A stretch of DNA of 64,000 nt. It comes from Neovahlkampfia damariscottae (Eukaryota > Heterolobosea > Selenaionea > Neovahlkampfiida > Neovahlkampfiidae). The notes beneath the pieces were generated by a model that was not told the origin of the DNA, did no database searches, and saw only the letters and a list, made by a program, of their open reading frames with translations. Position numbers and translations under genes: made by a program. The stretch lies in NCBI GenBank assembly GCA_016618085.1, contig JABLTG010000017.1, forward strand, positions 62,001-126,000, written 5' to 3'. Below are positions 13,101-26,015 of the stretch, one piece after another (the stretch's first letter is position 1; each line of letters begins with the position of its first letter).

Positions 13101-16100
13101 CTAAATTTTGTTAGCGAGAAAAGAGATTAATATTGATCCATTTGCTGATGTAGTTGTGAAGAATACTGACATTCCTCACAGTTATAATATAACTCTGTCT
13201 GTGGATTATCCATTTTCCACTGGATTGATTTGTGAATATCAAACAACATCCGATGGAACAAAGACTTCTGCTGCAATTAAACTTGGAAATGATACTGTAT
13301 GCACAATTTCTCAATCAACATTCAATACTCAAACTGAAACTATCAAAGTCAAATTGAAAGTCCAAAATTCAAAATTTGACAGCAGAGCTCATATTTTAAG
13401 CAAAAATGTTGATGAATTTATATTTTTCAAAGGACCAATTATGTTTGATTCAACTGATAATATCATCAATTTTGAAACAATGAAAAATAAGACTTTCATC
13501 AATTCTACAATACCTACAGTTCCAAATAGAAAATATCAAATGAATTGTGAAGCTCAATATCCAGTTACTGAAGTTATTTCAAACATTAATGAATGCATGT
13601 TCAATCAAAATGAGAGACCTTATTGCTTAAATTTGACTTTACATCCAAATTATATTCCTGCGTTGTATAACTTCACTATTCAAGTTCAAAACACAAAGAC
13701 AAACAAATGGTTTTCTTTAAACATTCATCCAGTCACTTATTATGATGAAATTCCTTCTTTTAACAGAGTTATACCACATTTTTCATCTATAATTGATACT
13801 TACAAAAAGAAAAAGATTTACATTGCCAGATTGTCAAGACAACATAATGCAAAACAATTCAAATACTATTGCAAAGTGAATTATGGAGGAAATGATTATT
13901 TTGAATATGCAAGATTAGAACCAACAGAATTGGACATAGCTTGTGCAATTTCGAATGATTTGAAGCAAACAAGTATGAGTTTACAAATTTATTTTGAAAA
14001 TCTTTCAAACCAAAACAAAATTTTATTTTCATCGAATTCACAAGTAATTCAAAATTATAAAATAATGAAAATTGATAAAATGGTTGGGTTTTCAGATGGT
14101 TTTGTTGTTGGAACTGAATTTCCAATGAAGATACCTGAAAATCAAAGTGATTATTCATATTTGATGAAATTTGAATATGCAGGCTCATTGCACAATTTAG
14201 TTGATTGTATTCATGATACAAATTTCATGAATTGCACATTTCCAAAGATTGTTTTATTTTCAAATTCTGAAACACTTCAATTGGAATTGTATCTAAACTC
14301 AAGTGGAAAAGAAATTCAAGTATTTTCTTTGTCACCATTTATACAAATTAATAGTAAGTGAAGTTTTATTTTTCTAATGATTGAAAGATTTGCCAATAGT
14401 TGAAGATGTTTACCCTGGATCAATTGTAATTTTGGATAAATCACAATACGATATATTTTTTAAGAGTTCACAGTTCGTTGGTTTGCCTTCTGGTGAAAAT
14501 TATTCAATTCGTTATATTCATGATGATGGTTCTATTTTGCAAGAAAATTGCAAAATAATTAATGAAACCAACCTGTCATGCCCAAGTCCAAGATTTTCCG
14601 TAGATGGAAATATCACGACTTTATTAAGTGTAAATGGTATTGATTATCATGATTGGAAATTCAATTTGAGAGGAATTTCTATTTCCCTCATTGGAAATAG
14701 TTCTTTATCGATATCAACTTTTCAGGTTACTCAAACACCTTATTTCAATGTAACTCCAAATGCAGAAATCAAAAATATGTTCAAATATAATCTAAACAAA
14801 ACAGTTATTAGATTTTATGACGATTATTTGAATATTCAAATGAATATCAGGATCGTATTCAATTCAAATAACTCTGAAGATTGGTATTTTGTTGGAGAAG
14901 TTCCAACAATCTGGCAGTATAATGTTGATTTTCCAAGAAAGTTATCCGTTGATCTTTCATTTGATAGTGGAGTTCATTTTGTAGCAATATCAAATAACAA
15001 ATTAACGATTTCAGATTATTATGATAATGAAGCAACTTCAATGGTGTTGTCAACCAAATATCTTCCAATAGGATTGAGGGGAAGGATTCATATCGAAAAT
15101 AATCCATTTTATATTTTTGATACTAAAGTAATTCTTCAAGATGTGTGGAACAGCACAAATATTATTCATTGTCCTTTGAAATCAGATTTGAATATAAATG
15201 GATACTCATATCGTCCAGATGTTCCAATTACTGTAGGAAATTATTCTGTATCAATTATTGAACTTTCAACGAATTTACGAATTCCAACTTCATTTTCAAA
15301 TATTTTGACTTTCAATTTTCCAATGGATGGTTATGAGTATTTTTCATATCAATTCAAAAGAAATACATGGAATTATTTAATTCACAATCAAACACAATAC
15401 ACCAAAGGTGTTGACTTTTTGATTATCGACAAATATTCAAACAAAACTGGAAGTGATGCTTTTGAAATGAAAAGCGAAATCAAAATTATCAATGATACTC
15501 ATCTCAGCTTTAAACCTAATATTCCAGCCATCGAATTACTATCAAAATTTGAACTAGATTCAATTCGTTTTTGTTATGAACAAATAGAAAACTGTGTTGA
15601 TTTGTATTCACAAACTTCAGTTCTTTTTACTTTCAACAAAAAAATCAATATTATTGGAAATTATTCTATTGATAGTTGGCAAAATGATATTGGGAAAGAA
15701 GAAGCTTACACATTCAGAGAAACAAAATTCAAAGTGAAAATTAATGAAGCTCCTTCATTGTCTGTTATGGCTCAAGCAAAAATCAAAATATCTACTGTTT
15801 CTTTTGAATATATTTTCACACAACCAAATGTTACTTCAAATTCAACTTTGGAATTTTTTATTCCAACTTTCTCAACTATGACAAAAAAAACTGACTTCAA
15901 TTATCCATTGACAGCAACATTAGGAATTTCTTTTACTGATGGTTTGGAGTATGCAACAAAAGAACTTTATATTACTAACAAAGTGAAAGATGTGTTACTT
16001 TTTCAAATTATTCCTCATGTGATTCATCCAAATGTGCAAACATTAACTATTCAAGGAACAGGATTTACAAACAGTACTATATGTCAATATTCAAATGGTG

Positions 16101-18861
16101 AAACATCAATAGTAATTGGAAAATCAAATGGAGTATTTGATGGAGTCTCATTGCTTTGTACAACTCCAAAAATTGTAGACACAAAAATTGTTTCTCTTGC
16201 TTTAATTAATGAATTCAATGAAACTTCAAACATTCTCAATTTGACTATTCTTCCTGAACCAAGAATAGATTCATTCATACCTTCATCAGGTAAATCAGTT
16301 GGAAATCAATGGATTCAAGTTTTTGGATCATTTTCAAACTCTACAACCTATTGCAAGTTCAATGAATTTCCTTGTCCAAAATATTGTTTGTTTATTAGTT
16401 CAACCGAGTTGAGATGTCAAGTTCCATCTCATCCTGAAGGTAGTGCTCAATTGATCATTTCATATAATGACTATGCTCAAGAATTCAAGTCAAATAGTAG
16501 TTTTAATTTCATCCCTTGTGATATTGGTTACTCTGCAGAGAATTATTCAATGCCTTGTGAAAAATGTCCTAAAGGAACTTACAAATTAAAATCAGGACTT
16601 TTTGATTGCTTTCCTTGTGAAATTGGAACTTTTGTGAATTCAACAGGAGCAAAGATTTGTGATGCTTGTCCAATTCATTCAACAACAGCTGAAACTGGTG
16701 CTAAGTCTATCTACGGTTGTCATTGTGATAAAGGTTATTACAGAAATCCTGAAAATCATCTTGATTGTATTACTTGTCCAGAAGGTGCTATTTGTAATTT
16801 CAATACAACAATTCCAATAGCTAAAAAAGGACGTTGGTTTTCAAAAGAATTGAATAACTTCATTTATTATGAATGCTCTCCAGCTGATGCATGTCCAGGA
16901 GGTGGTGAAAAAAATTGTTCACTTGGTTATGATGAAACTTCTCAACTTTGTGCTCGTTGTTCGGATGGTTTTTTCAAAGAAAAAGCATTTTGTGTTCGTT
17001 GTGGAAATTTAATTGAAACATGGATTCAATTTGGAATTGCAGTTATTGTAATCATTGTTATTGTCATTGCAGTTGCAGCTTTATTCGTTGTGGCTTCTGT
17101 CAAAATTTCTCATATCGCATCCATCAGTATTGCGTTATCATTTTGGCAAATTATTTCGATCTTTAGTACTTTTGAAATTTCTTGGCCTTGGATTGTAGAT
17201 AAAACGTTAACAACTGCTTCATATTCAAATTTCAACTTTGGATTTCTATCACCAAAATGTTTGGTACCATTTTACAGATATGAAGTTGAATTCTTTTTAC
17301 AAATTTCTTTGCCAATTTTAATGCTTTTTGGAATTTTTGCTTTGTACATGCTTGGAACAACAAGGTCATTATTTGCATCCATCATTGGTAGAAGAGTTTG
17401 CTCAATGTTAAAGTTATCATACAAATCACCTTATAGTTTAGATGAAATAGAATTAGCAGAATCCAAAAAACAATCAACTTTGAAATTCAAAATTTTCAAT
17501 TTCTTAATATACATTTACAATGTGGTTTTATGGGTATTCAAAGATCCATTTACTTTGGCTCAAAATAGATTATTTATCTATCAATTGATGAATGCATATC
17601 TTTCATTTGTCAGTGTATTTTTCATCAGAATTATGACAACTTCATCACAAATCTTTGTTTGTACTCAACAACCAGATTTACGTTTTACACTTGATAAATC
17701 ACCTGATATATTTTGGTTTGATTTTTATTGGTTTAACTTTTTAGTTTTGAAAATGAGTGGTGGATTTTCTTTCCATTTTCAATTTTAACATACTTCTTAT
17801 TTGGATTGGGATCTTATTTGTATTATGGAATGATTGTAGCAAATTATAAAAAATTGAAAAATTACCAAGCTTTTGTTGAAATTAATAAATTCCAAATGCA
17901 GAAATATAAAAAGAATAGATTTTTCTGGGAGATTGTTGATTCGTAAATTTCATTCAAAATTCTAATTTTTACTAGAACAAAGAAAAGTTTATTGTCAGTC
18001 TTACAGATTTTCTTTGATCCAATGTTGTTAATTGCAACAAGTATTTTGGTTGTTTTTACCTCAACTTTACTTCATTTGCGTTTTGTTCCTTATAAAAGAA
18101 AATTCCAGTATTTTGATGAATTTTTCAACTAATCATTTTATTTTAGTAATATTATGGAATATTTTGTATTGGTTGCAACTTTAATATCATTAATGGCAGG
18201 ATTTTTATTCTTTGCTGATAAAATAGTTCCTTTCGATGCAGTGGCTAAATCAATTTTAGTAATTGGGACAATGATCATTATTATTGGAGCAAATATTTTC
18301 GTTGTTATTATGATTGGATATGATATTTTCGTACGTAGAAAAAAAGAACGAAAAAGAGCAAAAAATAAAAGAAGAGAAAGAGAACAAATCAGAAGAAAAC
18401 AACGAAGAAAACGAGAATATGAAGAAAGACATGGATTGGTGAATATTTCTAACAACAAACTGGATTCACAGAATGAGTATGATTTCAGGATTCTTGATGA
18501 TCCATCAGAATCTGATGAAGATAACTTAACGACGATTAATGCAATTTTCGATGATTTGATTTCAATTGACAGAGTGAAGAAGAAGATTGAACTAATTAGA
18601 AGAAGAGGAAGAAAATATACTGTGAAAATTGTCAAAGGAGCAGATAAAATTGCAACTAGAGCATCAAATTCAAATTTAAAAAGATTATCAACTTTGATTG
18701 ATGTTGAGAAATTAGAAAGTGAAATGACAAAAGAAGAACGAAATCTTGAAGAAAAAAAATCACATTTTTCAAAAGTCAAGAAGCTCATTGTTGTTCAAAA
18801 CAAAATAAATGCACAATCAGAAGAATCTGTAGAAGTTGCAAAAGATGTTGAGTCTGAATAA
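4168..18861 (+). CDS. Giant multidomain surface protein (RCC1-LamG-EGF-TIG-GCC2/GCC3-TM)
   Basis: Sixteen exons and fifteen introns (29-39 nt; 4265-4297, 4430-4459, 4664-4697, 4806-4836, 5041-5075, 5249-5279, 5557-5591, 7663-7693, 7957-7991, 9678-9709, 13082-13114, 14354-14387, 17716-17744, 17943-17975, 18108-18146) give exactly 4,733 codons. Signal peptide 1-19; RCC1-type repeats ~20-398 (WGYGANGRLG, AWGDNGNSGLG); two LamG/pentraxin-like folds ~534-930; two EGF-like modules ~931-1009 (CVDSKCICNKGYSGNNC); a short LRR-like stretch; a very long N-glycosylation-rich beta region ~1180-3800; two TIG/IPT-like domains ~3810-3980; ephrin-receptor-like Cys repeats ~3986-4150; several membrane helices from ~4152; and a basic, coiled cytoplasmic tail. 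Probably an adhesion or sensing receptor. An ATTGG box lies 17 nt before the ATG. Confidence 0.88.
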
Positions 18862-18876
18862 ATGTCCAATAGAATT

Positions 18877-20701
18877 TTAGTTCAATTTTATTTCAGTCAT
18901 TTCTTCTTTGGTAATTGGTATTTCTTCAACACCAACTTGTTCCTTTTTTTCAGAATCTTCTGTTTCTTCTTTTGTGTCACGATCAATAATATCATCAACT
19001 ATTGTCTCTGAATCAATATTTTCCATTTGAATTTCAGTTTTTTCATCTTTGTTTTGATCTTTTGATGAAGGAGCTTCTATTGAATCCACTAAATTCATTC
19101 CTTTTGTTTCATAAGGTAACAAAAGAGCTACAACTGTAGAAGCAAAGCAAATTAATGAGTAACAGACCATTGGGATGTATGGACTGATTTCGGAAAGTAA
19201 ATTTGAAAAAAAAGGTGTTGCCATTCCTCCTAATCTTGAAACAGATCCACAACTTCCCAAACCAATAGATCTAATTATCGTTGGGTACATTTCAGGTGTA
19301 TAAGCGTATATCGCAGCAAAAGCTCCAAAAACAGCACCTCTTGCAATTACAGCAAATGAAAATATGAAATATTCATTCAAAGGTATCAAAATCAGAGCTA
19401 AAAATAAACCAGTGAGAAAGAACAAAACTGCTTGAGTTTTCTTTCGTCCAATAAGATTGATTAAGGTTGCAGCTATTTCATAGCAATTAGAATTATATTA
19501 TTTGGTTTACCAAGTATCATTCCAGGTATTTCTGCTAATGCAGAGATCAAAGATTCTAAATATACATTGACGTTGTGTCTTTTGAAAAATTCAGGCATTA
19601 AAATAACAACACCATAATACGAAAAGGAAATTGAAAACCATTGAAAAAATAATAATATCGTACTCAACCAATAAGCTTTTGAAAATAACATAAAAAAGTT
19701 TCCTTTCTGTTGATTGGTCTTTTCGTCTTTGATTTCAAATGTTTCAGGAAGTGATTTACAGTTCAATTTGTATATATATTTGATTACATTTTTTGCTTCT
19801 TCCTTTTTACCGCTGATCATCAGATATCTATCAAAAAAATTAACCAATAATTATGTTCTGACCTTGGTGACTCTGGAATGAAAGGAAAAGCCAATAAAGT
19901 GATAATAGCTGGTAAAGCTGAAAAAGCAATTAAAAATCTGAATCCAAAATCACCAAAAATATGTTTCATTGTTAAAAGAATCCAAGCAGCAATTGATTCA
20001 GAAACAGTTCCAAAAAACCAAAACGTGTTGAATAGAACCACTAAATTCAAAAGTCAAAAATATAGAACTGTTGTCTTACTAATTATTCCTCTTACTCTGG
20101 TATCTAAAAATTCAGAACAAAAAGAAAAAGCTCATTGTTAAAAAAGCAAATTTTTTTACCAATATGTCCTCCTGAGACACCAAATCCAACAAATCCACGT
20201 GACAATACTAAAGTCCAAAAATTTGGACACAGAGCGCTGATGATTCCAAAACTTTTTTATGTGAGAAAAATATTGATTTACGCAGCTGTTATTACAATGG
20301 ACCATAATAATGCAATTTTTCTGCCAAATCTATCACTTGCAAAACCCCAAAAGAAAGCTCCGAAAAACATACCAGTAAAAACAACGGAGTTTAGAATCGC
20401 TTTATGATAATTTTCCAAATTCCAATATTGAGTTATTGAAGGACCTAGAAATGATAGTAACATGATCTCAGTCGCATCAGCAGTGCCCCATGATAGACCA
20501 CAGATTATGAACATGAAAATTTGAAAAAATCCAAAGCCACCTTCTGAAATCAACTTTGAAAAAAAAATGTTAATTGAAATTCATGTTTACAGTGGCAATC
20601 GTTTTTGTATTTTCTTCTTGTACATTTTCTTTATTTTGATTTGAAATTGCTTTCTCAGGCGGTGAGTAAATATAATTGACAACCCGTTGTAAAATGTTCA
20701 T
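18877..20701 (-). CDS. Major facilitator superfamily transporter (SV2/SVOP, sugar-porter-like)
   Basis: Seven exons (20701-20591, 20553-20282, 20251-20160, 20130-20080, 20040-19863, 19827-19511, 19472-18877) make 538 residues. The protein shows twelve-helix MFS character: GTADATE in helix 1, the loop 2-3 motif GFASDRFGRK, LSRGFVGFGVSGG in helix 4, the PESPR motif after helix 6, and YTPEMYPTIIRSIGLG late in the C-half, typical of SVOP/SV2 and organic ion or sugar transporters. The tail is acidic (Glu/Asp/Thr-rich). The start follows an ATTGG box at 20732-20736 by 30 nt. It converges on the giant surface-protein gene with only 15 nt between stops. Substrate cannot be read from sequence. Confidence 0.9.
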
Positions 20702-20871
20702 TTTGTTTTGTTCAATTAAGACATCAATTTGATTGGATAAATAGCCGATGGAAGAAAATGTAAAAAATTTTAGAACCTCATTTCAATATCAATGAAACCT
20801 CGAAGAATTTTGTTCAGACTCTGCTCTTAAAACAACCAATCAAACAACACCAAATTCAAAACTCCGCCTTG

Positions 20872-23223
20872 ATGAGCTTTGAAAAAATACAAGAATTCAT
20901 GGCCATTACAGGTTCAAATCAATTAGAGTCAATGAATTTCTTACATGATGCCAATGATGATCTTGACTATGCGCTCAACACATACTTTGAAAACCCAGAA
21001 AAATTTTCAACACAAAAAAACATACCAATAACATTAGAAACAGAACATGATGAAGAGATAAATTATTACAAAATTGATGAATTAACAACCAAAAACTCAT
21101 CAGAAACAAAAAAAAATTTGGAAGAAAACTACTCTTTGATTAATGGTGAAATATTTGAATATTTGCAAGAAAAAACAAATTTAGATTATTCAGAAAATGT
21201 AATGAAATGTCAAACTAAAGAAAATTTATATTTGCTTTGGAAAAAACTTGATTTCACTAAAGGAAACCAAAATTATGCTTTTTATCCTTCAACAATATTT
21301 ATTTTTCAACATCAAAGAAATATTTGTTTATTTGGGTACTATGAAGGAAAAGAAACTTTTTCTGTTTCAAATCAATTCATTGAACCTTGTTTGTTGAATG
21401 TTAAAAATTTAGAAAAATTTGATTTTGAATTGATGAAGGTTAATTTTGTCGGTGACGAACTTATTTGGAAATTTACAAGTTCTATTAGATTGATGTTTTC
21501 ATATAATAATAATATTTATTCGTTTAATTCAATACGCTTGGATAATAAAGAAGCATTCAAGGTATTTCAATACTACAATGGCAATTGGTATCTGATGTGT
21601 TTTAAAGAAGAAAAAAGTGAAATTTTGGAAGCAGAAGATGTTATTGGAGTTGTTCAAGTTGATTCTAAAATATTTGTTTTTTTTACTACTCCAAAAGATA
21701 TTGAAAAATTGGAACTTCAAATTTTTGATTTACAAAACTTAGAGATACAACACCCCTCTATGGAATTCATTGTTGAAATACCAGAAATCAGAAATGGATC
21801 AACTTTTTGTTATTATGATACACATATTTACATGTTTGGTGGAGATGGATATCCAGATTTTTCAAATGATATTTTCCAATTTTCATTGGAAGATTTAACT
21901 TGGAAAATAGTGGAGATTAAGAATCAAATAAAACCAAAACCAAGAGGATTTCATTCTTCTTTTGTTTATAATGATTCTATGTTTATTTTTGGTGGGAAGA
22001 AGAAAGCAAAATATGAATTTCAAGAGCATGAGTTACTGAATGATCTTTATGAATTTGATTTCAAAACTTCAACTTGGAAATATATCACTATCAATGGATT
22101 TCAAATAAATGGAAGGTACGAAAGTCAATTATATATTGAAAATGATGTGCTGTATGTGCTGGGAGGAAAATGTAATTCGTCGAATTTAGGAGAGATATAT
22201 TCTGTGAAATTGTCCAATGAAAATCCAATTTCCTCTTTTTTGATAAATGAAAAATTACATCGAGATCTTGAAATAGTTTTAAAAGATGGTGTTTTGAAAT
22301 TTCATAAATTTATTTTATTCAGATTTCACATTTTCAGAGTCAAACAAAGGTTTGAAGAAATTTCAAAAAAAACTTTTTTAAAGATCACTCATTTTATTTA
22401 TGGAAATGAAATAGAATTCGAAAATATTGAAGAATTAATTGACATTGTAAAATGTTCATATATCCTTGAAATGGTTGAATTGGAAAAATATTGCTGTTTG
22501 AAATCTATTGGTTTTGTTAAAAAATGGGAAATCAAAAAATTGAATTATTTCCCAGAATTGAAAAATGTACAATTATTACTTTTATTGAATTCAGAGAATG
22601 ACAAATTGGATGAACAATTCAATCAATTTTCAACTGAATTTTTGGAATCAAATATTTTTGAATTCAAGAATTCTATCTCGTGCTCTTTTAGAGAACACAT
22701 TCAAAATTTACATAAAAAAAAGATTAATTTTGATTTAGAAATAATATCTTTAGAGAACCAAAAATTCTATGCTCATAAATCATTACTTTTGTATTACTCT
22801 AAATTGTTTGAAAATGAACACCAAATACACAAAAAATTTGAAGGGAAAATTTTGAAAATTTTGATCAATGAAATTTATCAACAGGAAAATGAAGTTAATA
22901 TTGATATAATAGATATCCTTAAATTCCTTCTATTGTTGAAAAAATTGGATATTCAACATTTTAAAGGCAAATTCATTGGACAATTGAAATCACAAATTTC
23001 AATCACAAATTTGAATTTAGTTTTAAAAATGAATGAAGAATTATTAATTCAAGACATAAACGAACAATGTCAAAGAGTTTTTTCTGAATATTCAAACAGT
23101 TTTCCATTTGCAAATTTAAGATTGAAAAATTATGAACTCCAAAAAAAAATTTATTCAATACAACTCCAAATTCAAATAATAAACCAAACTCAAATCGAAT
23201 TGAAATCCCTTTTGAATGAATAG
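20872..23223 (+). CDS. UBA-like / kelch / BTB protein 1
   Basis: Single-exon, 783 residues. The N-terminus (about 3-42, FMAITGSNQLESMNFL then LDYALNTYFEN) resembles a UBA-like ubiquitin-binding helix bundle. Residues ~300-450 hold kelch motifs (IYMFGGDGYPDFSNDIFQFS, MFIFGGKK, VLYVLGGK). Two degenerate BTB-type segments follow near 461 and 616 (FDLEIISLENQKFYAHKSLL), with a coiled coil at ~746-783. BTB-kelch proteins usually recruit substrates to cullin-3 ligases; that role is inferred here. ATG 20872 is chosen because CCAATCA lies at 20836-20842. It is one of three paralogues with the same domain order; the others start at 27696 and 30302. Confidence 0.85.
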   Translation: MSFEKIQEFMAITGSNQLESMNFLHDANDDLDYALNTYFENPEKFSTQKNIPITLETEHDEEINYYKIDELTTKNSSETKKNLEENYSLINGEIFEYLQEKTNLDYSENVMKCQTKENLYLLWKKLDFTKGNQNYAFYPSTIFIFQHQRNICLFGYYEGKETFSVSNQFIEPCLLNVKNLEKFDFELMKVNFVGDELIWKFTSSIRLMFSYNNNIYSFNSIRLDNKEAFKVFQYYNGNWYLMCFKEEKSEILEAEDVIGVVQVDSKIFVFFTTPKDIEKLELQIFDLQNLEIQHPSMEFIVEIPEIRNGSTFCYYDTHIYMFGGDGYPDFSNDIFQFSLEDLTWKIVEIKNQIKPKPRGFHSSFVYNDSMFIFGGKKKAKYEFQEHELLNDLYEFDFKTSTWKYITINGFQINGRYESQLYIENDVLYVLGGKCNSSNLGEIYSVKLSNENPISSFLINEKLHRDLEIVLKDGVLKFHKFILFRFHIFRVKQRFEEISKKTFLKITHFIYGNEIEFENIEELIDIVKCSYILEMVELEKYCCLKSIGFVKKWEIKKLNYFPELKNVQLLLLLNSENDKLDEQFNQFSTEFLESNIFEFKNSISCSFREHIQNLHKKKINFDLEIISLENQKFYAHKSLLLYYSKLFENEHQIHKKFEGKILKILINEIYQQENEVNIDIIDILKFLLLLKKLDIQHFKGKFIGQLKSQISITNLNLVLKMNEELLIQDINEQCQRVFSEYSNSFPFANLRLKNYELQKKIYSIQLQIQIINQTQIELKSLLNE

Positions 23224-23398
23224 TGGAATGAGGATATTTTGTTTCAGTTTGATGTCTCAAATTTGAATATTAAAAATCCTTCAGTCCATGAATTTTAGAT
23301 TTTGAAGTAATGAATAAAAACTTTAACAAATTTGAACCATTTTGTTTTTTTTTTGTGAAAAGCACAAAAAATTCAACCAATCATCTCTAGCCACTAAA

Positions 23399-24771
23399 AT
23401 GTCCACACCAAAATTACCTAACGTCAACATTAACAACAAAAGTCCAGTACCAAAGTTATCCGCAACTCAATCACCAAGAGTAAAAAAAAAACCTGTCAAA
23501 GTTATAATTTTAGCTGGTGGACCTTCAAAAGGTAAAAAACAAAAAAAAAAAAAAATTAAATTTTTAGGAACAAGATTTAGACCTCTTTCATTTGAAACAC
23601 CAAAACCATTTTTTCCAATAGGTGGTAAAGAAATGATTGCGCATCATATTGAAGCAGCTTTCAAAATAAATTCAGAATCAGACGAGTTTTATTTATCAGA
23701 TATTTTTATAACTGGATTTTTCAAAAAAGAAGTTTTCAAACCATTCTGTGATAATTATTTCAAACAATATGATTTTGAAATTAAATATTTAGAAGAAAAA
23801 GAACAATCAGGAACAGCAGGAGGAATTGCTTCTTTTGAACAAGTTATATTAGCAGACCAATCAACACAAGATGCAGATATTTTAATCATGAATGCTGATT
23901 TATGTTCAAGTTTTCCTTTAATTTCATTATTAAAATCACATGAACTCAACAAACGAAAAGGTGCTCTTTGTACATTGTTATCAACCAATGTATCAAATGA
24001 AGAATCAATTCAATATGGAAATTTAGTTTTAAAAGATACAAAAGTAGTACATTATGTTGAAAAACCAACTACTTTTGTGAATAATGCAATCAATTGTGGA
24101 ATTTATGTTTTTGATCATTCCATTCTCAAACAATTATCAGCTTATTCATCAAAGAAACAAGATTCACATTTAAGTATTGAACATGATATTTTTATACCTC
24201 TTGTTGAAAAAAAAGCACTTTATTCTTTTCAATTGAATGAAAAAGATTTTTGGTTTCCAATCAAAACTGCTTCTGATGCTCTTTTAGCTTCACATTTATA
24301 TTTAACTCATAAGAATACAAAGATCCCAAAACAATCATTCAAATTTACAGTCACAGGAGAAAATTCAATTTCATCAACTGCTAAAATTGATCATAGTGCA
24401 AAAATTGGTCCAAATGTGGTCATTGGAAAAAATGTAATAATTGGAAAGGGTGTTAGAATATCAAATTCAATTATTCTTGATAATGCAATTATTCGTGTAA
24501 GTTTTAATTTCTTCGTTTTGATTATTTTTAGGATTTTACTTTTGTCACACGTTCAATCATTGGATGGAGAAGTGAAATTGGAAAATGGACAAGAGTTGAA
24601 GGATCTCCAGTTTCATCAACTGTAACACATTCTGTACCGACTGAAAATGAACCAAAAATTACAATTGTTGGCCATGATGTTACAATTGGAAATGAAGTTG
24701 TTATTAGAGACTCAATTGTGTTACCAAACAAACAATTATCACAAGATTTTTCAAATCGTATTATTTTATAA
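23399..24771 (+). CDS. GMPPA: Mannose-1-phosphate guanylyltransferase alpha subunit (GMPPA)
   Basis: 433 residues from exons 23399-23531, 23568-24496 and 24532-24771. The N-terminal nucleotidyltransferase domain has the signature GTRFRPLSFETPKPFFPIGG and LIMNADLCSSFPL, VHYVEKPTTF and NCGIYVF. The C-terminal half is a left-handed beta-helix of hexapeptide repeats (IGPNVVIGKNVIIGKGV, SIIGWRSEIGKWTRVEGSP) ending DFSNRIIL, as in GMPPA rather than the catalytic beta subunit. In animals GMPPA binds GDP-mannose and restrains GMPPB; the pathway supplies GDP-mannose for glycosylation and GPI anchors. Intron 1 is 36 nt with no in-frame stop, so unspliced RNA would read through with 12 Lys-rich residues. 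CCAATCA at 23377-23383. Confidence 0.95.
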
Positions 24772-24852
24772 ATAAATTCTTTTCATTTACCATCACAAAA
24801 TGAAACCACCAATAAATTTGTTTCAAATTTTGATTGGCTTCTAAAACTTGTC

Positions 24853-25835
24853 ATGTGGAAGAACGAAGTTGACCAAGAATATGAAAGTCTTCGGTTAGCT
24901 TTAAAGTGGTCTCAACTACCACTGGCCATTATTTATTTCATATTTTTATGTATTATGATTTTTTTATTTTGCCTTACACAAATAAGAAAAAAATTTCAAA
25001 CCAAATTCTCGAGCACCTTTTTTTTAATCTGTTTATTTGGATATTCAACTTTTAGGTTGTTATATTTCTTAATGTCAATTACAGAATTCGGTCAAACAAC
25101 AATCGTAATTTCAATGATTTCTTATGACCTTGGAAGTTCTTCATTTTATGTTGCTTTTTTGATATTTATGTTATACTGGTAAGAAAAAAAAATACAAATA
25201 ATTTGATTTAAAGGCATGAATTGACTTTTTTTAGGATAGGTATCATTGCTAAAGATGCTGTTTCTCTTACATCAAATTATAGAATTGTTGTCATTGTTTT
25301 TTCAATTATACTTGGTATATTTCAATTGATTATCTGTTCTTTGAAACTTATTTTTTTTTTAATAAGTGGTGATTTGTATTCTGAACAAATGAAAGTGATG
25401 ATTGCTACTCAAGTTTTTTTTTTTTAATTTTTTTTAATTTTTATAAAGTCTGGATTTCATGCTATTGCATGTTTATCCATTGCTATCATCAGTCTTCGAA
25501 TTTTAATCAAAGCTTATCGTAGAGAGTCTCAAGTGAAACAATTTCAAACTAAAATGACATTTGTTTTGATTTTAATGATTTGGCTTGGAATTTGTTTAAG
25601 AGGTGTTTCAAATATTGTATTAGCATTTTTAGAAATTTTGGGATATTTGCATCATCAAGATGTTCCAACTTTAATTGTGAATATTTTTTTTCCAATTCTA
25701 TTTGATTGGATTCCAATGATGGTAATGGGAATAATTGCATTAACACAGGATAATCCAACAAATTCTGATGCCAGACATTCAGAAATTCAAAGAGTTCTTG
25801 GAACTACTCATGGAGAAAGTAATTTATGTTGTTGA
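24853..25835 (+). CDS. Seven-helix membrane protein, paralogue 1
   Basis: 303 residues from exons 24853-25178, 25214-25412 and 25449-25835. Seven predicted hydrophobic helices (first at ~17-41; FFPILFDWIPMMVMGIIALT near the end), short loops, and a C-terminal Cys-Cys that could be lipidated. The layout recalls TOM1/THH1-type or other small GPCR-like 7TM proteins, but no diagnostic motif is seen. The 3' splice site at 25213 was preferred over the AG at 25234 (just before GATAGGT) because it gives WHELTFF, matching WMEFKLF at the same exon border of the downstream paralogue; both keep the frame. An ATTGG box lies 15 nt before the ATG. Confidence 0.75.
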
Positions 25836-26015
25836 ACTACATGTGAATTGTAAAATTAAATTTGTCAATAAAAAGTTTTTATTGAAAATTGAACCAATTC
25901 TTTGGAAATCTTTGAGTCAATTCTGATCGTTACTTTCCAAAAAGATTCCAAAACATTTTGATTGGATAAAACAATAGAACTTCAACTCGTCAATTCCATT
26001 AACTTTCACAACTTG

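Noticed and set aside
13859-14221. 120-codon minus-strand open frame
   Set aside because: Antisense to a glycosylation-rich exon of the giant gene; His/Asn/Gln-rich shadow, no support.
18138-18788. 216-codon open frame antisense to the end of the giant gene
   Set aside because: Serine/phenylalanine-rich mirror of a Lys/Glu/Arg-rich coding exon; no family similarity, no promoter box, and the sense strand is required for the giant frame.
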